A stretch of 64,000 nucleotides of DNA from Anaerotignum faecicola. Lineage in GTDB: Bacteria > Bacillota > Clostridia > Lachnospirales > Anaerotignaceae. The position numbers were made by a program, and so were the translations under genes. Below the pieces are notes generated by a model. That model made no database searches. It saw nothing but the letters and a program-made list of their open reading frames with translations, and was not told where the DNA came from. The stretch spans positions 1-64,000 of the forward strand of contig JANFXS010000006.1 in assembly GCA_024460105.1 (NCBI GenBank), given 5' to 3'. Positions 54,121-63,336 of the stretch are shown piece by piece; the first letter of the stretch is position 1, and each line of letters begins with the position of its first letter.

Positions 54121-55341
54121 ATGAAAATTACGGCTGTCGAAACGATACAATTACCGGCGCATCCGCGGCACATTTGGGTTATGGTTCATACGGACGAAGG
54201 AATTACAGGCATAGGCGAGGCCACAGACAAAGTTGAACTTACCAAAACGGCAGTACATAATTTCTGCGCCGAAATTATACTCGGGCAGAACCCTCTTCAG
54301 AACGAAAAACTTTGGGCCATGATGTATGACAGTGCAAATTATACTGGGTATATGGGAGCGGAAATGCGCGCAATGGGCGCCGTAGATATGGCTTTATGGG
54401 ATATTAAAGGAAAAGCGGCGGGCATGCCTGTGTATGATATTTTGGGAGGAAAAACACAGGACAGCCTAAGGATTTACAACACATGCATAAGCTATGGAAA
54501 TATACGCGACAGGGAGCGGTTTATGGAGGACGCTGGAGAGCTTGCCGAAGATTTGCTTAAAAACGGTATAAAAGCCATGAAAATTTGGCCTTTGGACGCG
54601 CTTTCAACAAAATATAACGGGCAGTATGTTACAAGGGAAGACATAAGGAAGGGCCTTGCGCCTTTTAAAAAAATACGCGACGCTGTAGGCGATAAAATGG
54701 AAATAGCTCTTGAATGTCATTCGAGATGGAATATGCCTATGGCCGTCCGCGTTGCGGAGGAGTTGGAGCAGTATGATCCGATGTGGTTTGAAGATCCCAT
54801 TCCTGTTGACAATATCTCATGTTTTGCCAGCCTGCGCAAAAAAACAAAACTCCCCATACTGGCAAGCGAAAGGCTTGCAACAAAATATCAGTTCAGGGAA
54901 CTGTTTGAAAAAGACGCATGTGATATTGCTATGTTTGACGTAAGCTATTGCGGAGGCATTACAGAGTGCAAAAAAATAGCGGCTATGGCTGACGCTTATC
55001 ATTTGCCCGTAACTACCCATAACTGCGGCTCGCCTGTAATGACAATGGTTGTTGCGCATTTGATGATAAGCTGCCCTAACACTAACGGGATTGAAACCGT
55101 ACGTGCGCTGTACAAAACGTTTGATATTACGGACAATGGGGTTGATATACGGGACGGCCATATATATCTCAGCGACAGGCCCGGTTTTGGCATAAGCCTC
55201 AAAGACGAGGTTTTAAATGCGAAAGATACTGTAAGAACAGTTACAAAAGAAGCAAGGCATGACCAAATGTTTGCCGTAACGGGAGATCCATGGGCTCAAT
55301 CTCCCGGCGATGACAAAGCCGGAGTTATTATGCCCGAATAA
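54121..55341 (+). CDS. Mandelate racemase/enolase superfamily sugar-acid dehydratase
   Basis: 406 aa. MR-family parts: MKITAVETIQLPAHPRHIWV, MRAMGAVDMALWDIKGKAAG, the K-x-K motif in KAMKIWPLD, metal ligands in ALECHSRWNMP, FEDPIPVD and ASERLATK, and TTHNCGSPVMTM with a histidine. The E-x-H arrangement in LECHSRW matches the galactonate/mannonate dehydratase group, where that His is a catalytic base. It dehydrates a sugar acid to a 2-keto-3-deoxy product; the exact substrate is open. It follows UxaA and PdxA type genes, pointing to a sugar-acid pathway. Confidence 0.87.
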   Translation: MKITAVETIQLPAHPRHIWVMVHTDEGITGIGEATDKVELTKTAVHNFCAEIILGQNPLQNEKLWAMMYDSANYTGYMGAEMRAMGAVDMALWDIKGKAAGMPVYDILGGKTQDSLRIYNTCISYGNIRDRERFMEDAGELAEDLLKNGIKAMKIWPLDALSTKYNGQYVTREDIRKGLAPFKKIRDAVGDKMEIALECHSRWNMPMAVRVAEELEQYDPMWFEDPIPVDNISCFASLRKKTKLPILASERLATKYQFRELFEKDACDIAMFDVSYCGGITECKKIAAMADAYHLPVTTHNCGSPVMTMVVAHLMISCPNTNGIETVRALYKTFDITDNGVDIRDGHIYLSDRPGFGISLKDEVLNAKDTVRTVTKEARHDQMFAVTGDPWAQSPGDDKAGVIMPE

Positions 55342-55360
55342 TCAGTGCAATCGATAAATA

Positions 55361-55413
55361 AAAAAGCGTAACAGAGCGCCGATTGCCGCTAACTCTGTTA
55401 CGCTTAATTTTTT
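55361..55413. terminator. Bidirectional terminator between the enolase-family and Nudix genes
   Basis: AAGCGTAACAGAG (55364-55376) pairs with CTCTGTTACGCTT (55393-55405), followed by AATTTTTT; the other strand also has a T run. Confidence 0.88.
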
Positions 55414-55430
55414 ATGCGGCAGATATTTTG

Positions 55431-56060
55431 CTAAATGCTTATTATGGATTTGAAGTTATTTATAATCCTAGCCGTAAGCCCCCAAATAATATTGCCTTCA
55501 TAATCATAAAACCATTCTTTCATAAGGGCTTTGCCCCATTTATAATCTTTTCCGCCGTGTATAAGGTGAAACGGGAAGTCGGGCGGAAATTTCGGCTCTA
55601 ATTCGACAACGGAAAGCCGCGGCGTCGTGTTTATAAAGAAGCTTAAAGGAATTAGGATAATTTTTTCCACTTCATCAGGATTTATTTTGAATTCATCGGG
55701 TTTTATGCCGTCAATATAACCGACAAACGGCCTTATGTATGCGCCGTAGCTTGTGACAATAAAATCGGTTTCGCCTAGTATTTTTATGTTTTCGCCGCAT
55801 ACGCCGATTTCTTCACATGTTTCGCGAACGGCGGTTTCGGCAGGCGTTTCGTTGAGCTCGCCATGGCCGCCAGGAAAACAAAAATCGCCGGGCTGGCGTT
55901 TCATTTTAAGGGAACGTTGCGTTAAAATAAGATGAAGGCTGCCGTTGTATTCCGTTATCGGTATCAAAACGGCGGACGGTATGCCGCTGCCCTCGGCGGC
56001 GGAAGTATGGGCGCTCAGCATATATTCTATATTGTCGATATTGTTTTTTTTATTTTCCAT
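55431..56060 (-). CDS. CoA pyrophosphatase-type Nudix hydrolase
   Basis: 209 aa. The Nudix box starts GHGELNETPAETAVRETCEE and ends IG (near residues 70-92). The preceding RSLKMKRQPGDFCFPGG segment is the UPF0035/CoA-pyrophosphatase signature. It cleaves CoA or related nucleoside diphosphates. The C-terminal PHLI...GKDYKWGKALMKEWFYDYEG, ending IWGLTARII, is as in YeaB/NudL. The start is an ATG 2 bases after the end of the recombinase gene, so the two are an operon. Confidence 0.87.
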   Translation of the reverse strand: MENKKNNIDNIEYMLSAHTSAAEGSGIPSAVLIPITEYNGSLHLILTQRSLKMKRQPGDFCFPGGHGELNETPAETAVRETCEEIGVCGENIKILGETDFIVTSYGAYIRPFVGYIDGIKPDEFKINPDEVEKIILIPLSFFINTTPRLSVVELEPKFPPDFPFHLIHGGKDYKWGKALMKEWFYDYEGNIIWGLTARIINNFKSIISI

Positions 56061-56062
56061 AT

Positions 56063-57127
56063 TTATTCCCTTCTCAGCTTTACGAATTTAGGCGCGCTCC
56101 TTCGCCTGCTTTCTTCCATTTGCGCATAATGCTTTTTTGTTGTGTTAACGTCGGCATGGCCCAAAACGTCGGCGACAAGATATATATCGCCTGTTTCGTT
56201 ATATAGGTTCGTACCGTAGGTGCTTCTTAGTTTGTGCGGAGATATGTTTTTAATCTGTACAGAAGCTTTTGCGTATTTTTTTACAAGGTTCTGCACCGTG
56301 CGTACATTTATGCGTTTTCCCTGCATGGATATAAAAAGCGCGTCCTCCGTATCCGCCGGATTATTTTTCCTTTCTTCTATATAGTCGATCAGGGCTTCGC
56401 GTACTTCCTCGCCGAAATAAAGTATAACTTCGTTCCCGCCTTTGCGCGTAACTTTAACGGCGTTGCTGTCAAAATTTATATCGTTTTTGTTTATGCCGAC
56501 ACATTCCGAAACGCGCATGCCGGTGCCAAGCATAAGAGTGACGATTGCAAGATCCCTTTTCTGTGTGTGGGAATGATATTTCTTTTGGCCTTTTGAAAGA
56601 TTGCTGCCGTTTTCAACTTCATCAAGAAAATTGCACATTTCGTTTACATCCATACGGACTATTGGTTTTTCGTGTATTTTAGGGCCTTCGACGATACCGG
56701 CCGGGTTTGCGTCAACAAGTTTTTTTGAATAAAGATATTTATACATACGTCTTATTGCCGACAATTTCCTCAGCTTTCCTTTTTCGTCGTTTGTATGCGC
56801 GACGACTTCTTCGGGATTTTGCGGGTTTGGTTTCTCATAATATGTAACGTACTCCATAAATCTGTCTATGTCTTCGGACTGTACGGATTTCATGTCTGAA
56901 ATATCTATATCTGAAATATTTTTGCCTTTAAAGCGAGGATGGTATTCTGTAAGGTAAGCAAAAAATATTTTAAGATCATATGCGTATGCTATCCTTGTTT
57001 TAACGGATGTATTTTGGGCAATACTCCTGAAAAAGACGTCGGCAAATCCGGGCAGTTGGGAGATGATTTCGCGCAGATGTATTGTATTTTTTTGTCGTTG
57101 TTCTTCGTTATATGTTAATTCAGCCAT
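56063..57127 (-). CDS. Tyrosine recombinase, XerS/XerC-like
   Basis: 354 aa. N-terminal SAM-like domain (about 20-130, RIAYAYDLKIFFAYLTE), then the catalytic domain: LGTGMRVSECVGINKNDI (first Arg), VKVTRKGGNEV (Lys), SPHKLRSTYGTNLY (HxxR), GHADVNTTKKHYAQ with the Tyr. The length and the charged N-terminus are like streptococcal XerS (356 aa) rather than XerC (about 300 aa). It is not flanked by integrated DNA or attachment repeats, and sits in a housekeeping neighbourhood. It is likely a chromosome dimer-resolving or a stand-alone integrase gene. AAAGGAG precedes ATG. Confidence 0.85.
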   Translation of the reverse strand: MAELTYNEEQRQKNTIHLREIISQLPGFADVFFRSIAQNTSVKTRIAYAYDLKIFFAYLTEYHPRFKGKNISDIDISDMKSVQSEDIDRFMEYVTYYEKPNPQNPEEVVAHTNDEKGKLRKLSAIRRMYKYLYSKKLVDANPAGIVEGPKIHEKPIVRMDVNEMCNFLDEVENGSNLSKGQKKYHSHTQKRDLAIVTLMLGTGMRVSECVGINKNDINFDSNAVKVTRKGGNEVILYFGEEVREALIDYIEERKNNPADTEDALFISMQGKRINVRTVQNLVKKYAKASVQIKNISPHKLRSTYGTNLYNETGDIYLVADVLGHADVNTTKKHYAQMEESRRRSAPKFVKLRRE

Positions 57128-57144
57128 AACGGCGCTCCTTTGCT

Positions 57145-57873
57145 TTATTTATATTCTTCTTTGCTCCAGCCTTTGATGTATGAATTTTGTATTGCGCTGA
57201 AAACTTTGCCGTCAAGATTGTCATAAGTTTTTTTGAGGGAGGAAATAAGTTCCTTAATTTCCTGCCGCTTTGTAGCGCCGTCTGCCGGGCACGGGCTTTT
57301 GACTATTTCTATGGAATTTTTTTTAATATAGCTTCTGGCTTCGTTTTCGGGGACGTACATCAACGGACGTATGGAATACAGCTTTTTCCTGTCAAGGTAG
57401 CTTACGGGAGCAAATGTATTTATTCTGCCTTCAAAGAAAAGGGACATAAAAAAGGTTTCGACGATATCGTCTTTATTATGTCCGAGGGCAATTTTATTGC
57501 AGCCCAAACTTTCGGCCGTGTCGTTTAACGCGCCTTTACGCATTTTAGCACATAAAGAGCAGGGATTTTTTTCTTTTCGTTCCTCGAATATTATCTGGCC
57601 TATATCGGTTTCCACTACTGTATAATTTACGCCGATTTTACTGCAAAGTTCATTTATTGCGCTGTAGTCGGCATTTTTGAAGCCGAGGGAAACTGTTACG
57701 GCTTCTATTTCAAATTTTTTGGGATAGAAGCGCCTGAGATCCGCAAGGGCAAGCAGTGTGCATATACTGTCTTTGCCTCCTGAAATGCCTATAGCTATTT
57801 TATCGCCTTCATTTATCATTTTATAGTCTTCAACGGCGCGGCGTACATAACTTAATAATTTTTGGTGTTTCAT
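57145..57873 (-). CDS. TtcA family tRNA-thiolation PP-loop ATPase
   Basis: 242 aa. The PP-loop motif GISGGKDSICTLLALADLRR (near residue 32) binds ATP. CSLCAKMRKGAL and the later SPCPADGATKRQEI match the cysteine positions of the TtcA/TtuA group, which form an iron-sulfur centre for 2-thiolation. A longer frame opens at 57930, but GGAGG lies 9 bases before the ATG at 57873. The exact tRNA base (s2C32 or another) is uncertain. It is upstream of the recombinase and Nudix genes with a 17-base gap, in one operon. Confidence 0.86.
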   Translation of the reverse strand: MKHQKLLSYVRRAVEDYKMINEGDKIAIGISGGKDSICTLLALADLRRFYPKKFEIEAVTVSLGFKNADYSAINELCSKIGVNYTVVETDIGQIIFEERKEKNPCSLCAKMRKGALNDTAESLGCNKIALGHNKDDIVETFFMSLFFEGRINTFAPVSYLDRKKLYSIRPLMYVPENEARSYIKKNSIEIVKSPCPADGATKRQEIKELISSLKKTYDNLDGKVFSAIQNSYIKGWSKEEYK

Positions 57874-58070
57874 ATTTGATGTCCTCCGTACTTTTGGTTT
57901 ATTATTATTATACATAATAAAAAACGCCAATAAAAGGCCTGTTTTTAAAAATAATTAATAAGGCGGCAAAGAAAAATTTATGTCTGCAGCAAAAACAGGC
58001 GGAATACTTCATAATAAAACGGAAGCATACCATTTAACGCGCTTTAAAATATAAAAAAACAAAACACTTC

Positions 58071-58099
58071 TTGCAAACTTGTATTTGCGTAATTATAAT
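58071..58099 (+). promoter_or_regulatory. SigA-type promoter of relA operon
   Basis: TTGCAA (58071-58076), a 17-nt spacer and consensus TATAAT (58094-58099), 55 bases before the start. Confidence 0.68.
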
Positions 58100-58154
58100 G
58101 TATCTTATATTCATTTTTTAGATAGGGATTTTTAGTTAGAAGAGGGTTGTGTGT

Positions 58155-60392
58155 ATGTCGGTTGAAAATGATTTATATCTTGAATTGAAAAACAGAATAA
58201 CACAGTACCATCCAACAAAAGACTTTTCAATGCTTGATAACGCATTCAGGCTTGCTATAAGCGCTCACAGCAAACAGCTTAGAAAATCAGGAGAACCGTA
58301 TATAATCCATCCGCTTAAAGTGGGATATATACTTGCAGATCTTGAGCTTGACATGGAAAGTATTGTAGCCGGGCTCCTGCATGATACCATAGAGGATACG
58401 CCGTATACTTATTTTGATATTGAAAGGCTTTTCGGAGAAGAGGTTGCAATACTTGTAGACGGCGTAACAAAGCTTGGACGGTTGTCTTATTCCGTTTCAA
58501 TTTCCAAAGAAGAAATACAGGCTGAAAATTACAGGAAAATGTTCATGGCAATGGCTAAGGATATCCGTGTAATACTTATAAAGCTTGCGGACAGGCTGCA
58601 CAACATGCGCACGCTTAATTACATGAGTGCGGAAAAGCAGACGGAAAAAGCGCAGGAAACTCTTGATATATACGCCCCGCTTGCCAACAGGCTCGGCATT
58701 TCGAAGATTAAAGTTGAAATGGAGGATCTGTGCTTTAAATACCTTTATCCGGAAGATTATGAAAGCCTAAGCGAAAAAATAGCTCTTAAACGCGACGAGC
58801 AGGAAACATATGTTAATACCATTGTTGCGGATCTCTCGGCCAAAATGAAAGAGATGGGAATTAACGGCAAGGTTTACGGGCGCAATAAGCATCTTTTCAG
58901 CATTTATAAAAAGATGAAAAACCAAAACAAGACTTTTGATCAGATCTACGACCTTTTTGCGGTTCGTGCAATAGTCGAAACCGTAAGGGACTGTTATGCC
59001 GTTTTAGGTATTGTGCACGATATGTATAAACCTATGCCGGGAAGGTTTAAAGATTATATTGCAATGCCTAAGCCTAATATGTATCAGTCGCTTCACAATA
59101 CTCTTATAGGGCCGGAAGGCGAGCCTTTTGAAGTGCAGATCAGGACGTTTGAAATGCACAGGACAAGCGAATATGGTATAGCCGCACACTGGAAATATAA
59201 GGAAGGAAAAACTACTCCCCAAGGCGGGGTTCAGGATAAATCCGAGGAAAAGCTTGCATGGTTGAGGCAGATACTTGAATGGCAAAAAGACATGAGCGAT
59301 AATAAAGAGTTCATGGACACTATAAAATCAGACTTAAATATATATGACGAACAGGTTTATGCATTTACTCCGCACGGGGATGTTATAAGCCTTCCTCAAG
59401 GAGCGACGCCAATAGATTTTGCATATATGATTCACAGCGCCGTCGGCAATAAAATGGTTGGGGCTAGGGTTAACGGTAAAATAGTCACATTTGATTATAA
59501 AATTAAAAACGGCGACAGGATTGAAGTTATAACCAGCCAAAATTCCAAAGGTCCAAGCCGGGGCTGGCTTAATATTGTTAAAAGCTCTCAGGCAAAAACA
59601 AAGATAAATCAATGGTTTAAGAAAGAATATAAAGAAGAAAATATTATTAAAGGCAAGGAGCTTCTTGCAGCCGACGCCAAAAGAAAGGGATACTCCCTTA
59701 ACGATCTGCTTAAACCCGAATGGGTGGAAATCGTATGCAAAAAATTTGCGTTTAAATCATGGGACGCTCTTTGCAGCGGAGTCGGATACGGTGGCCTGAA
59801 AGAAGGCCAGGTTATAAACAGGTTTATTGAAGAAGTCCAGAAAGAGGCGAAAAAGGCTCAGACGGCCGAGGATATTATCAGGAAAATGGCCGATTCGGCG
59901 GCTAAAAAGGAAGCCAGCAGGAAGAAACGCGGAAGCGGCGTTGTGGTTAAAGGGGTCGGAGATGTAAGCGTCAGGTTTTCACACTGCTGCAACCCTGTTC
60001 CGGGTGATGAAATAGTCGGCTTTGTTACAAGGGGACGCGGCGTTTCGATACACAGGACGGACTGTATTAATATTATAAATCTTGACGAAATTGAACGTCA
60101 CCGCCTTATAGACGCCGAATGGGACGTAGCGTTGACGGCCAACAGCGACGTATCGTTTACGGCAGAGGTAAAACTTATATGCACAGACAGAAACGGGCTT
60201 ATAATGGACGTTTCAAGGGTACTGTCGGAGGAAAACCTGCTAGTTAAATCATTTAACGGCAGAAGCCTTAAAGACGGCACGGCGGTATTCAACGTTGTTA
60301 TGCAGATTGGCGGCAAAGAACAGCTTGACATAATATGCAGGAAGTTTTTGTCTGTCAAAGGGGTTGACGAGATTGAGAGGGTTACAGGTTAA
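58155..60392 (+). CDS. relA: Bifunctional (p)ppGpp synthetase/hydrolase, RelA/SpoT family
   Basis: 745 aa. HD hydrolase domain (about 25-180; RKSGEPYIIHPLKVGYILAD, LLHDTIEDT, RLHNMRTLNYMS), synthetase domain (YDLFAVRAIVETVRDCYAVL, KDYIAMPKPNMYQSLHNTL), TGS domain (YAFTPHGDVISLPQGATPID), a zinc-finger-like part with HCCNPVPGDEIVGFVTRGRG and a C-terminal ACT domain. It makes and breaks the starvation alarmone; the intact HD histidines support hydrolysis too. ATG 58155 follows GAGGG by 9 bases. It leads the relA-dtd-MBL-hemZ operon. Confidence 0.96.
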   Translation: MSVENDLYLELKNRITQYHPTKDFSMLDNAFRLAISAHSKQLRKSGEPYIIHPLKVGYILADLELDMESIVAGLLHDTIEDTPYTYFDIERLFGEEVAILVDGVTKLGRLSYSVSISKEEIQAENYRKMFMAMAKDIRVILIKLADRLHNMRTLNYMSAEKQTEKAQETLDIYAPLANRLGISKIKVEMEDLCFKYLYPEDYESLSEKIALKRDEQETYVNTIVADLSAKMKEMGINGKVYGRNKHLFSIYKKMKNQNKTFDQIYDLFAVRAIVETVRDCYAVLGIVHDMYKPMPGRFKDYIAMPKPNMYQSLHNTLIGPEGEPFEVQIRTFEMHRTSEYGIAAHWKYKEGKTTPQGGVQDKSEEKLAWLRQILEWQKDMSDNKEFMDTIKSDLNIYDEQVYAFTPHGDVISLPQGATPIDFAYMIHSAVGNKMVGARVNGKIVTFDYKIKNGDRIEVITSQNSKGPSRGWLNIVKSSQAKTKINQWFKKEYKEENIIKGKELLAADAKRKGYSLNDLLKPEWVEIVCKKFAFKSWDALCSGVGYGGLKEGQVINRFIEEVQKEAKKAQTAEDIIRKMADSAAKKEASRKKRGSGVVVKGVGDVSVRFSHCCNPVPGDEIVGFVTRGRGVSIHRTDCINIINLDEIERHRLIDAEWDVALTANSDVSFTAEVKLICTDRNGLIMDVSRVLSEENLLVKSFNGRSLKDGTAVFNVVMQIGGKEQLDIICRKFLSVKGVDEIERVTG

Positions 60393-60403
60393 AGGGGGAT
60401 TTT

Positions 60404-60853
60404 ATGCGTGCTGTTATACAAAGGTGCGGGTATGCAAGCGTTAAAGTCGAAGGAAAAAATGTCGGGGAAATAGGCAGGGGGATTATGGCGCTTTTCGGCT
60501 TCCTGCCTTCCGATGACGAAAAAACGATGGACTATATGCTTGACAAGATTATAAATTTAAGAATTTTTGAAGATGAAAACGGCAAAATGAATTTATCGCT
60601 TTTAGATATAAAGGGCGAGCTTCTTATTGTGCCTAATTTTACTCTTTACGGCGATGCGAGAAAGGGCAGGAGGCCGGGATATTCCGCGGCCGCATCCCCG
60701 TCCGAAGCAGAAGGGAAATACGCGCGTCTTGTAGAAAAGGCAAAAGAGCTTACGGTGAAGGTTGAAAGCGGAATTTTTCAGGCCGATATGAAGGTGGAGC
60801 TTATGAACGACGGCCCTGTTACAATACTTTTGGACAGCGAGCGAATTTTTTAG
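60404..60853 (+). CDS. dtd: D-aminoacyl-tRNA deacylase
   Basis: 149 aa, the normal length. It removes D-amino acids or glycine wrongly attached to tRNA. MRAVIQRCGYASVKVEGK, then the catalytic FTLYGDARKGRRPGYSAAAS and LMNDGPVTILLDSERIF (the GP cis-proline motif) are family hallmarks. The usual SQFTL reads PNFTL here; the catalytic Thr is kept. It starts 11 bases after relA, the common gene order in Bacillota. Confidence 0.93.
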   Translation: MRAVIQRCGYASVKVEGKNVGEIGRGIMALFGFLPSDDEKTMDYMLDKIINLRIFEDENGKMNLSLLDIKGELLIVPNFTLYGDARKGRRPGYSAAASPSEAEGKYARLVEKAKELTVKVESGIFQADMKVELMNDGPVTILLDSERIF

Positions 60854-60862
60854 GAGGAAAAT

Positions 60863-61525
60863 ATGAAATTGTTTAAACATGTTGTCCGTTCAATGGATCA
60901 GAACGTATATTTTTATTATGATGAAAAGACAATGGACGGCGTCATAATTGATCCGGGAAACGATGCAAAGAAAATAATGTCTCTTGTCGAGGAAACCGGA
61001 ATAAATGTTAAAGCTGTACTTTTAACTCACGGCCACGGCGACCATATAGGCGCCATACCGGAGATAAAAGAAAAATATAACTGGCCTGTTGCGGCTCACA
61101 GCTGGGAGATCCCCGTTCTGGAAGACGAGGAAGCAAATCTGAGCGGGACTATATGCGGAAAAGTTGAGTTTTCTCCTGACATAGTGTTTGAGGATGGGGA
61201 CGTATTTCAATTCGGAAGCCTGAAACTTAAGGTAATCCATACTCCGGGACATACCATAGGGGGAGTTTGCTACTATAGCGAGGAGGATAGTATCGTTTTT
61301 TCAGGAGATACGCTTTTTTATGCCTCAATTGGCAGGACGGATTTTCCAAATCCGCCTGTTAAAGACGGAAAAGGCTATCCTTCAAGCGAAAATTTTGAAC
61401 GGCTTATTTCAAGCGTTAAGAATAGACTTTATAAACTTCCCGATGAAACGGTTGTATACCCTGGACACGGCAGCGAAACCCGTATTGGCTTTGAAAAAAA
61501 GTTTAACCCTTTTGTGAAAGGCTGA
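60863..61525 (+). CDS. MBL-fold metallo-hydrolase (YcbL/glyoxalase II-like)
   Basis: 220 aa. The metal motif THGHGDHIGA is HxHxDH. Further ligands lie in HTPGHTIGG, FSGDTLFYASIGRTDF and YPGHGSETRIG. It is close to the short glyoxalase II/YcbL group, but without the C-terminal glutathione-binding domain, so the substrate is open. AGGAGG precedes ATG. It sits between dtd and hemZ, with gaps of 9 and 4 bases. Confidence 0.9.
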   Translation: MKLFKHVVRSMDQNVYFYYDEKTMDGVIIDPGNDAKKIMSLVEETGINVKAVLLTHGHGDHIGAIPEIKEKYNWPVAAHSWEIPVLEDEEANLSGTICGKVEFSPDIVFEDGDVFQFGSLKLKVIHTPGHTIGGVCYYSEEDSIVFSGDTLFYASIGRTDFPNPPVKDGKGYPSSENFERLISSVKNRLYKLPDETVVYPGHGSETRIGFEKKFNPFVKG

Positions 61526-61529
61526 AGCG

Positions 61530-62975
61530 ATGATAAAGTATGTTTTGAAAGGGCATGGACTTGGCCATGAAGTTCAAACTATAGCGCAGGTTTTTTATCC
61601 TAACCTGCACTATTATGAAACGGATTGTATTGAAACGTCGGGCATATGTGCTTTAAGCGGATTTGACAGTAGTTTTGCGTGGGCGGAAATTTTTAAAGAC
61701 GGTGTTTCGCTGATAAAAAAAATATTTGCCCACGGCGGGGAAAATATATCTGAAAGGGAAAAAAAGCGCGTTATTAAGCTGGCTTTATATGAGTGTTTCA
61801 GAGAAATTACGGGATATACCCCTAAATGGGGAATGATAACGGGAATAAGGCCCGCTAAGACGGTCAACGAACTTATAAGTTCCGGAGCAGATGAAGCCGA
61901 CGCGTATTCTTTTTTAACGGAAAAATATTTTGTATCGGCTGAAAAGGCGAGTTTGACAATGGAGGTTGCAAGGGCTGAAAGGGAAATTCTCGAAAAAAAC
62001 CACGAATATGATTACAGCCTTTATATAGGAATACCTTTCTGCCCGACAAGGTGCCTGTATTGTTCTTTTACGTCATATCCGATAGATAAATATAAAAATA
62101 TTGTTGATTTATATATAGACAAGCTTATAGAAGAACTTAAATTTATATCGTTAAAAGCAGAAGGAAAGCGCCTAATGTCAATTTACATAGGAGGCGGAAC
62201 GCCTACGTCGTTAAACGAAACGCAGTTGGAAAGACTGCTGGAGGCCATAAACATGAATTTTGACGCCGAAGGCGCGCTTGAATTTACGGTTGAAGCCGGG
62301 CGGCCCGACACGATTACTTCGGAAAAGCTTAAAGTAATGAAAAAGCATAATGTGGGAAGGGTGTCGGTTAATCCTCAGACAATGAATCAGAAAACTCTTG
62401 ATTTAATAGGCCGAAGGCATACGGTTGAGGATATTGTGTCTGTATTTAATATGGCAAGGAACGAGGGCTTTAAAAATATAAATATGGATTTAATACTGGG
62501 GCTTCCTGGTGAAAGCGTTTCTGATGTTGAAAATACTATGGATCGGATAGCGCGGCTTGAACCCGAAAGTATCACTGTGCATACGCTTGCAGTGAAGAGG
62601 GCTTCCAGACTTAAAGAGAATTTTAACGATTACAGCCTTGCGGGAATTTCCGAAATCGAAAATATGCTTAAAACGGCCGGCAGATATGCAGGCCTTATTG
62701 GAATGAAACCATACTATATGTACAGGCAGAAAAATATGGTTGGAAATTTTGAGAATATAGGATACTGCAAAAAAGGAGCCGAAAGCTTTTACAACGTGGA
62801 AATAATGGAGGAAAAACAGACTGTCGCCGCCGCAGGGGCGGGAAGCACAACGAAAGTATACAGCGGCGCCGACAACAGAATTTCAAGGATTTTCAATGTT
62901 AAAAGCGTTGAGGAATATCTTTCAAGATTTGACGAAATGATTGAAAGGAAAAACAGAGGCATGTTTTTTGAATAA
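61530..62975 (+). CDS. hemZ: Oxygen-independent coproporphyrinogen dehydrogenase HemZ
   Basis: 481 aa. The radical-SAM cluster CPTRCLYC has C171, C175 and C178. It has the family's N-terminal extension (FREITGYTPKWGMITGIRPA) and MSIYIGGGTPTSLNETQLER, VSVNPQTMNQKTLDLIGRRH and MDLILGLPGESV. In B. subtilis HemZ is a second anaerobic heme-pathway enzyme. No other heme genes are next to it; as with many HemN-like proteins the exact reaction is an inference. It is the last gene of the relA operon; the hisS leader starts 40 bases on. Confidence 0.9.
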   Translation: MIKYVLKGHGLGHEVQTIAQVFYPNLHYYETDCIETSGICALSGFDSSFAWAEIFKDGVSLIKKIFAHGGENISEREKKRVIKLALYECFREITGYTPKWGMITGIRPAKTVNELISSGADEADAYSFLTEKYFVSAEKASLTMEVARAEREILEKNHEYDYSLYIGIPFCPTRCLYCSFTSYPIDKYKNIVDLYIDKLIEELKFISLKAEGKRLMSIYIGGGTPTSLNETQLERLLEAINMNFDAEGALEFTVEAGRPDTITSEKLKVMKKHNVGRVSVNPQTMNQKTLDLIGRRHTVEDIVSVFNMARNEGFKNINMDLILGLPGESVSDVENTMDRIARLEPESITVHTLAVKRASRLKENFNDYSLAGISEIENMLKTAGRYAGLIGMKPYYMYRQKNMVGNFENIGYCKKGAESFYNVEIMEEKQTVAAAGAGSTTKVYSGADNRISRIFNVKSVEEYLSRFDEMIERKNRGMFFE

Positions 62976-63016
62976 GCCGGGAATTAAAATTTATACAAAA
63001 AAATTTTATTTTGCTA

Positions 63017-63045
63017 TTGACAAATGAAGGGTATTTGTTTAAAAT
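63017..63045 (+). promoter_or_regulatory. SigA-type promoter of hisS
   Basis: Consensus TTGACA (63017-63022), a 17-nt spacer and TAAAAT (63040-63045), ahead of the T-box leader. Confidence 0.8.
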
Positions 63046-63051
63046 GTCTAA

Positions 63052-63300
63052 TAACATTTTAAATGATAACAGCTATGAACAAGAGGAGTATTTGCAGGCA
63101 TCTTAAAGAGAGAAGGGTTTATTAGCTGAAAGACCCTTTAAGAAATACGGCATTGAAGGTAGCTTGGGAGCTTTTATATTGAACTGGGAGTAGATATAGA
63201 CGTTTAAGCCGCGTTATTGGCTGAGAGTGCCCGCTTATTTTGCGGGAATTAAGGTGGTACCACGAGCGTTCGTCCTTTACAGGCGAAGGCTCTTTTTGTT
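63052..63300 (+). promoter_or_regulatory. T-box riboswitch controlling hisS
   Basis: The T-box sequence AAGGTGGTACCACG lies at 63251-63264. A competing terminator follows (GAGCGTTCG ... CGAAGGCTC then TTTTT, 63263-63298). Stem I features include GAGGAGTA, AGAGAG, AGCTGAAAGACCC and GAACTGGGAGTAG. The likely specifier is CAT (His) at 63151-63153, before TGAAGG. Uncharged tRNA-His would favour the antiterminator and read-through into hisS. Confidence 0.9.
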
Positions 63301-63336
63301 TATTCGGGACTATAGATTCAGTTTGGAGGGAATGGT

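Noticed and set aside
56063-57127. Tyrosine recombinase as evidence of a prophage or integrative element
   Set aside because: No phage or conjugation genes and no attachment repeats are nearby; neighbours are housekeeping genes.
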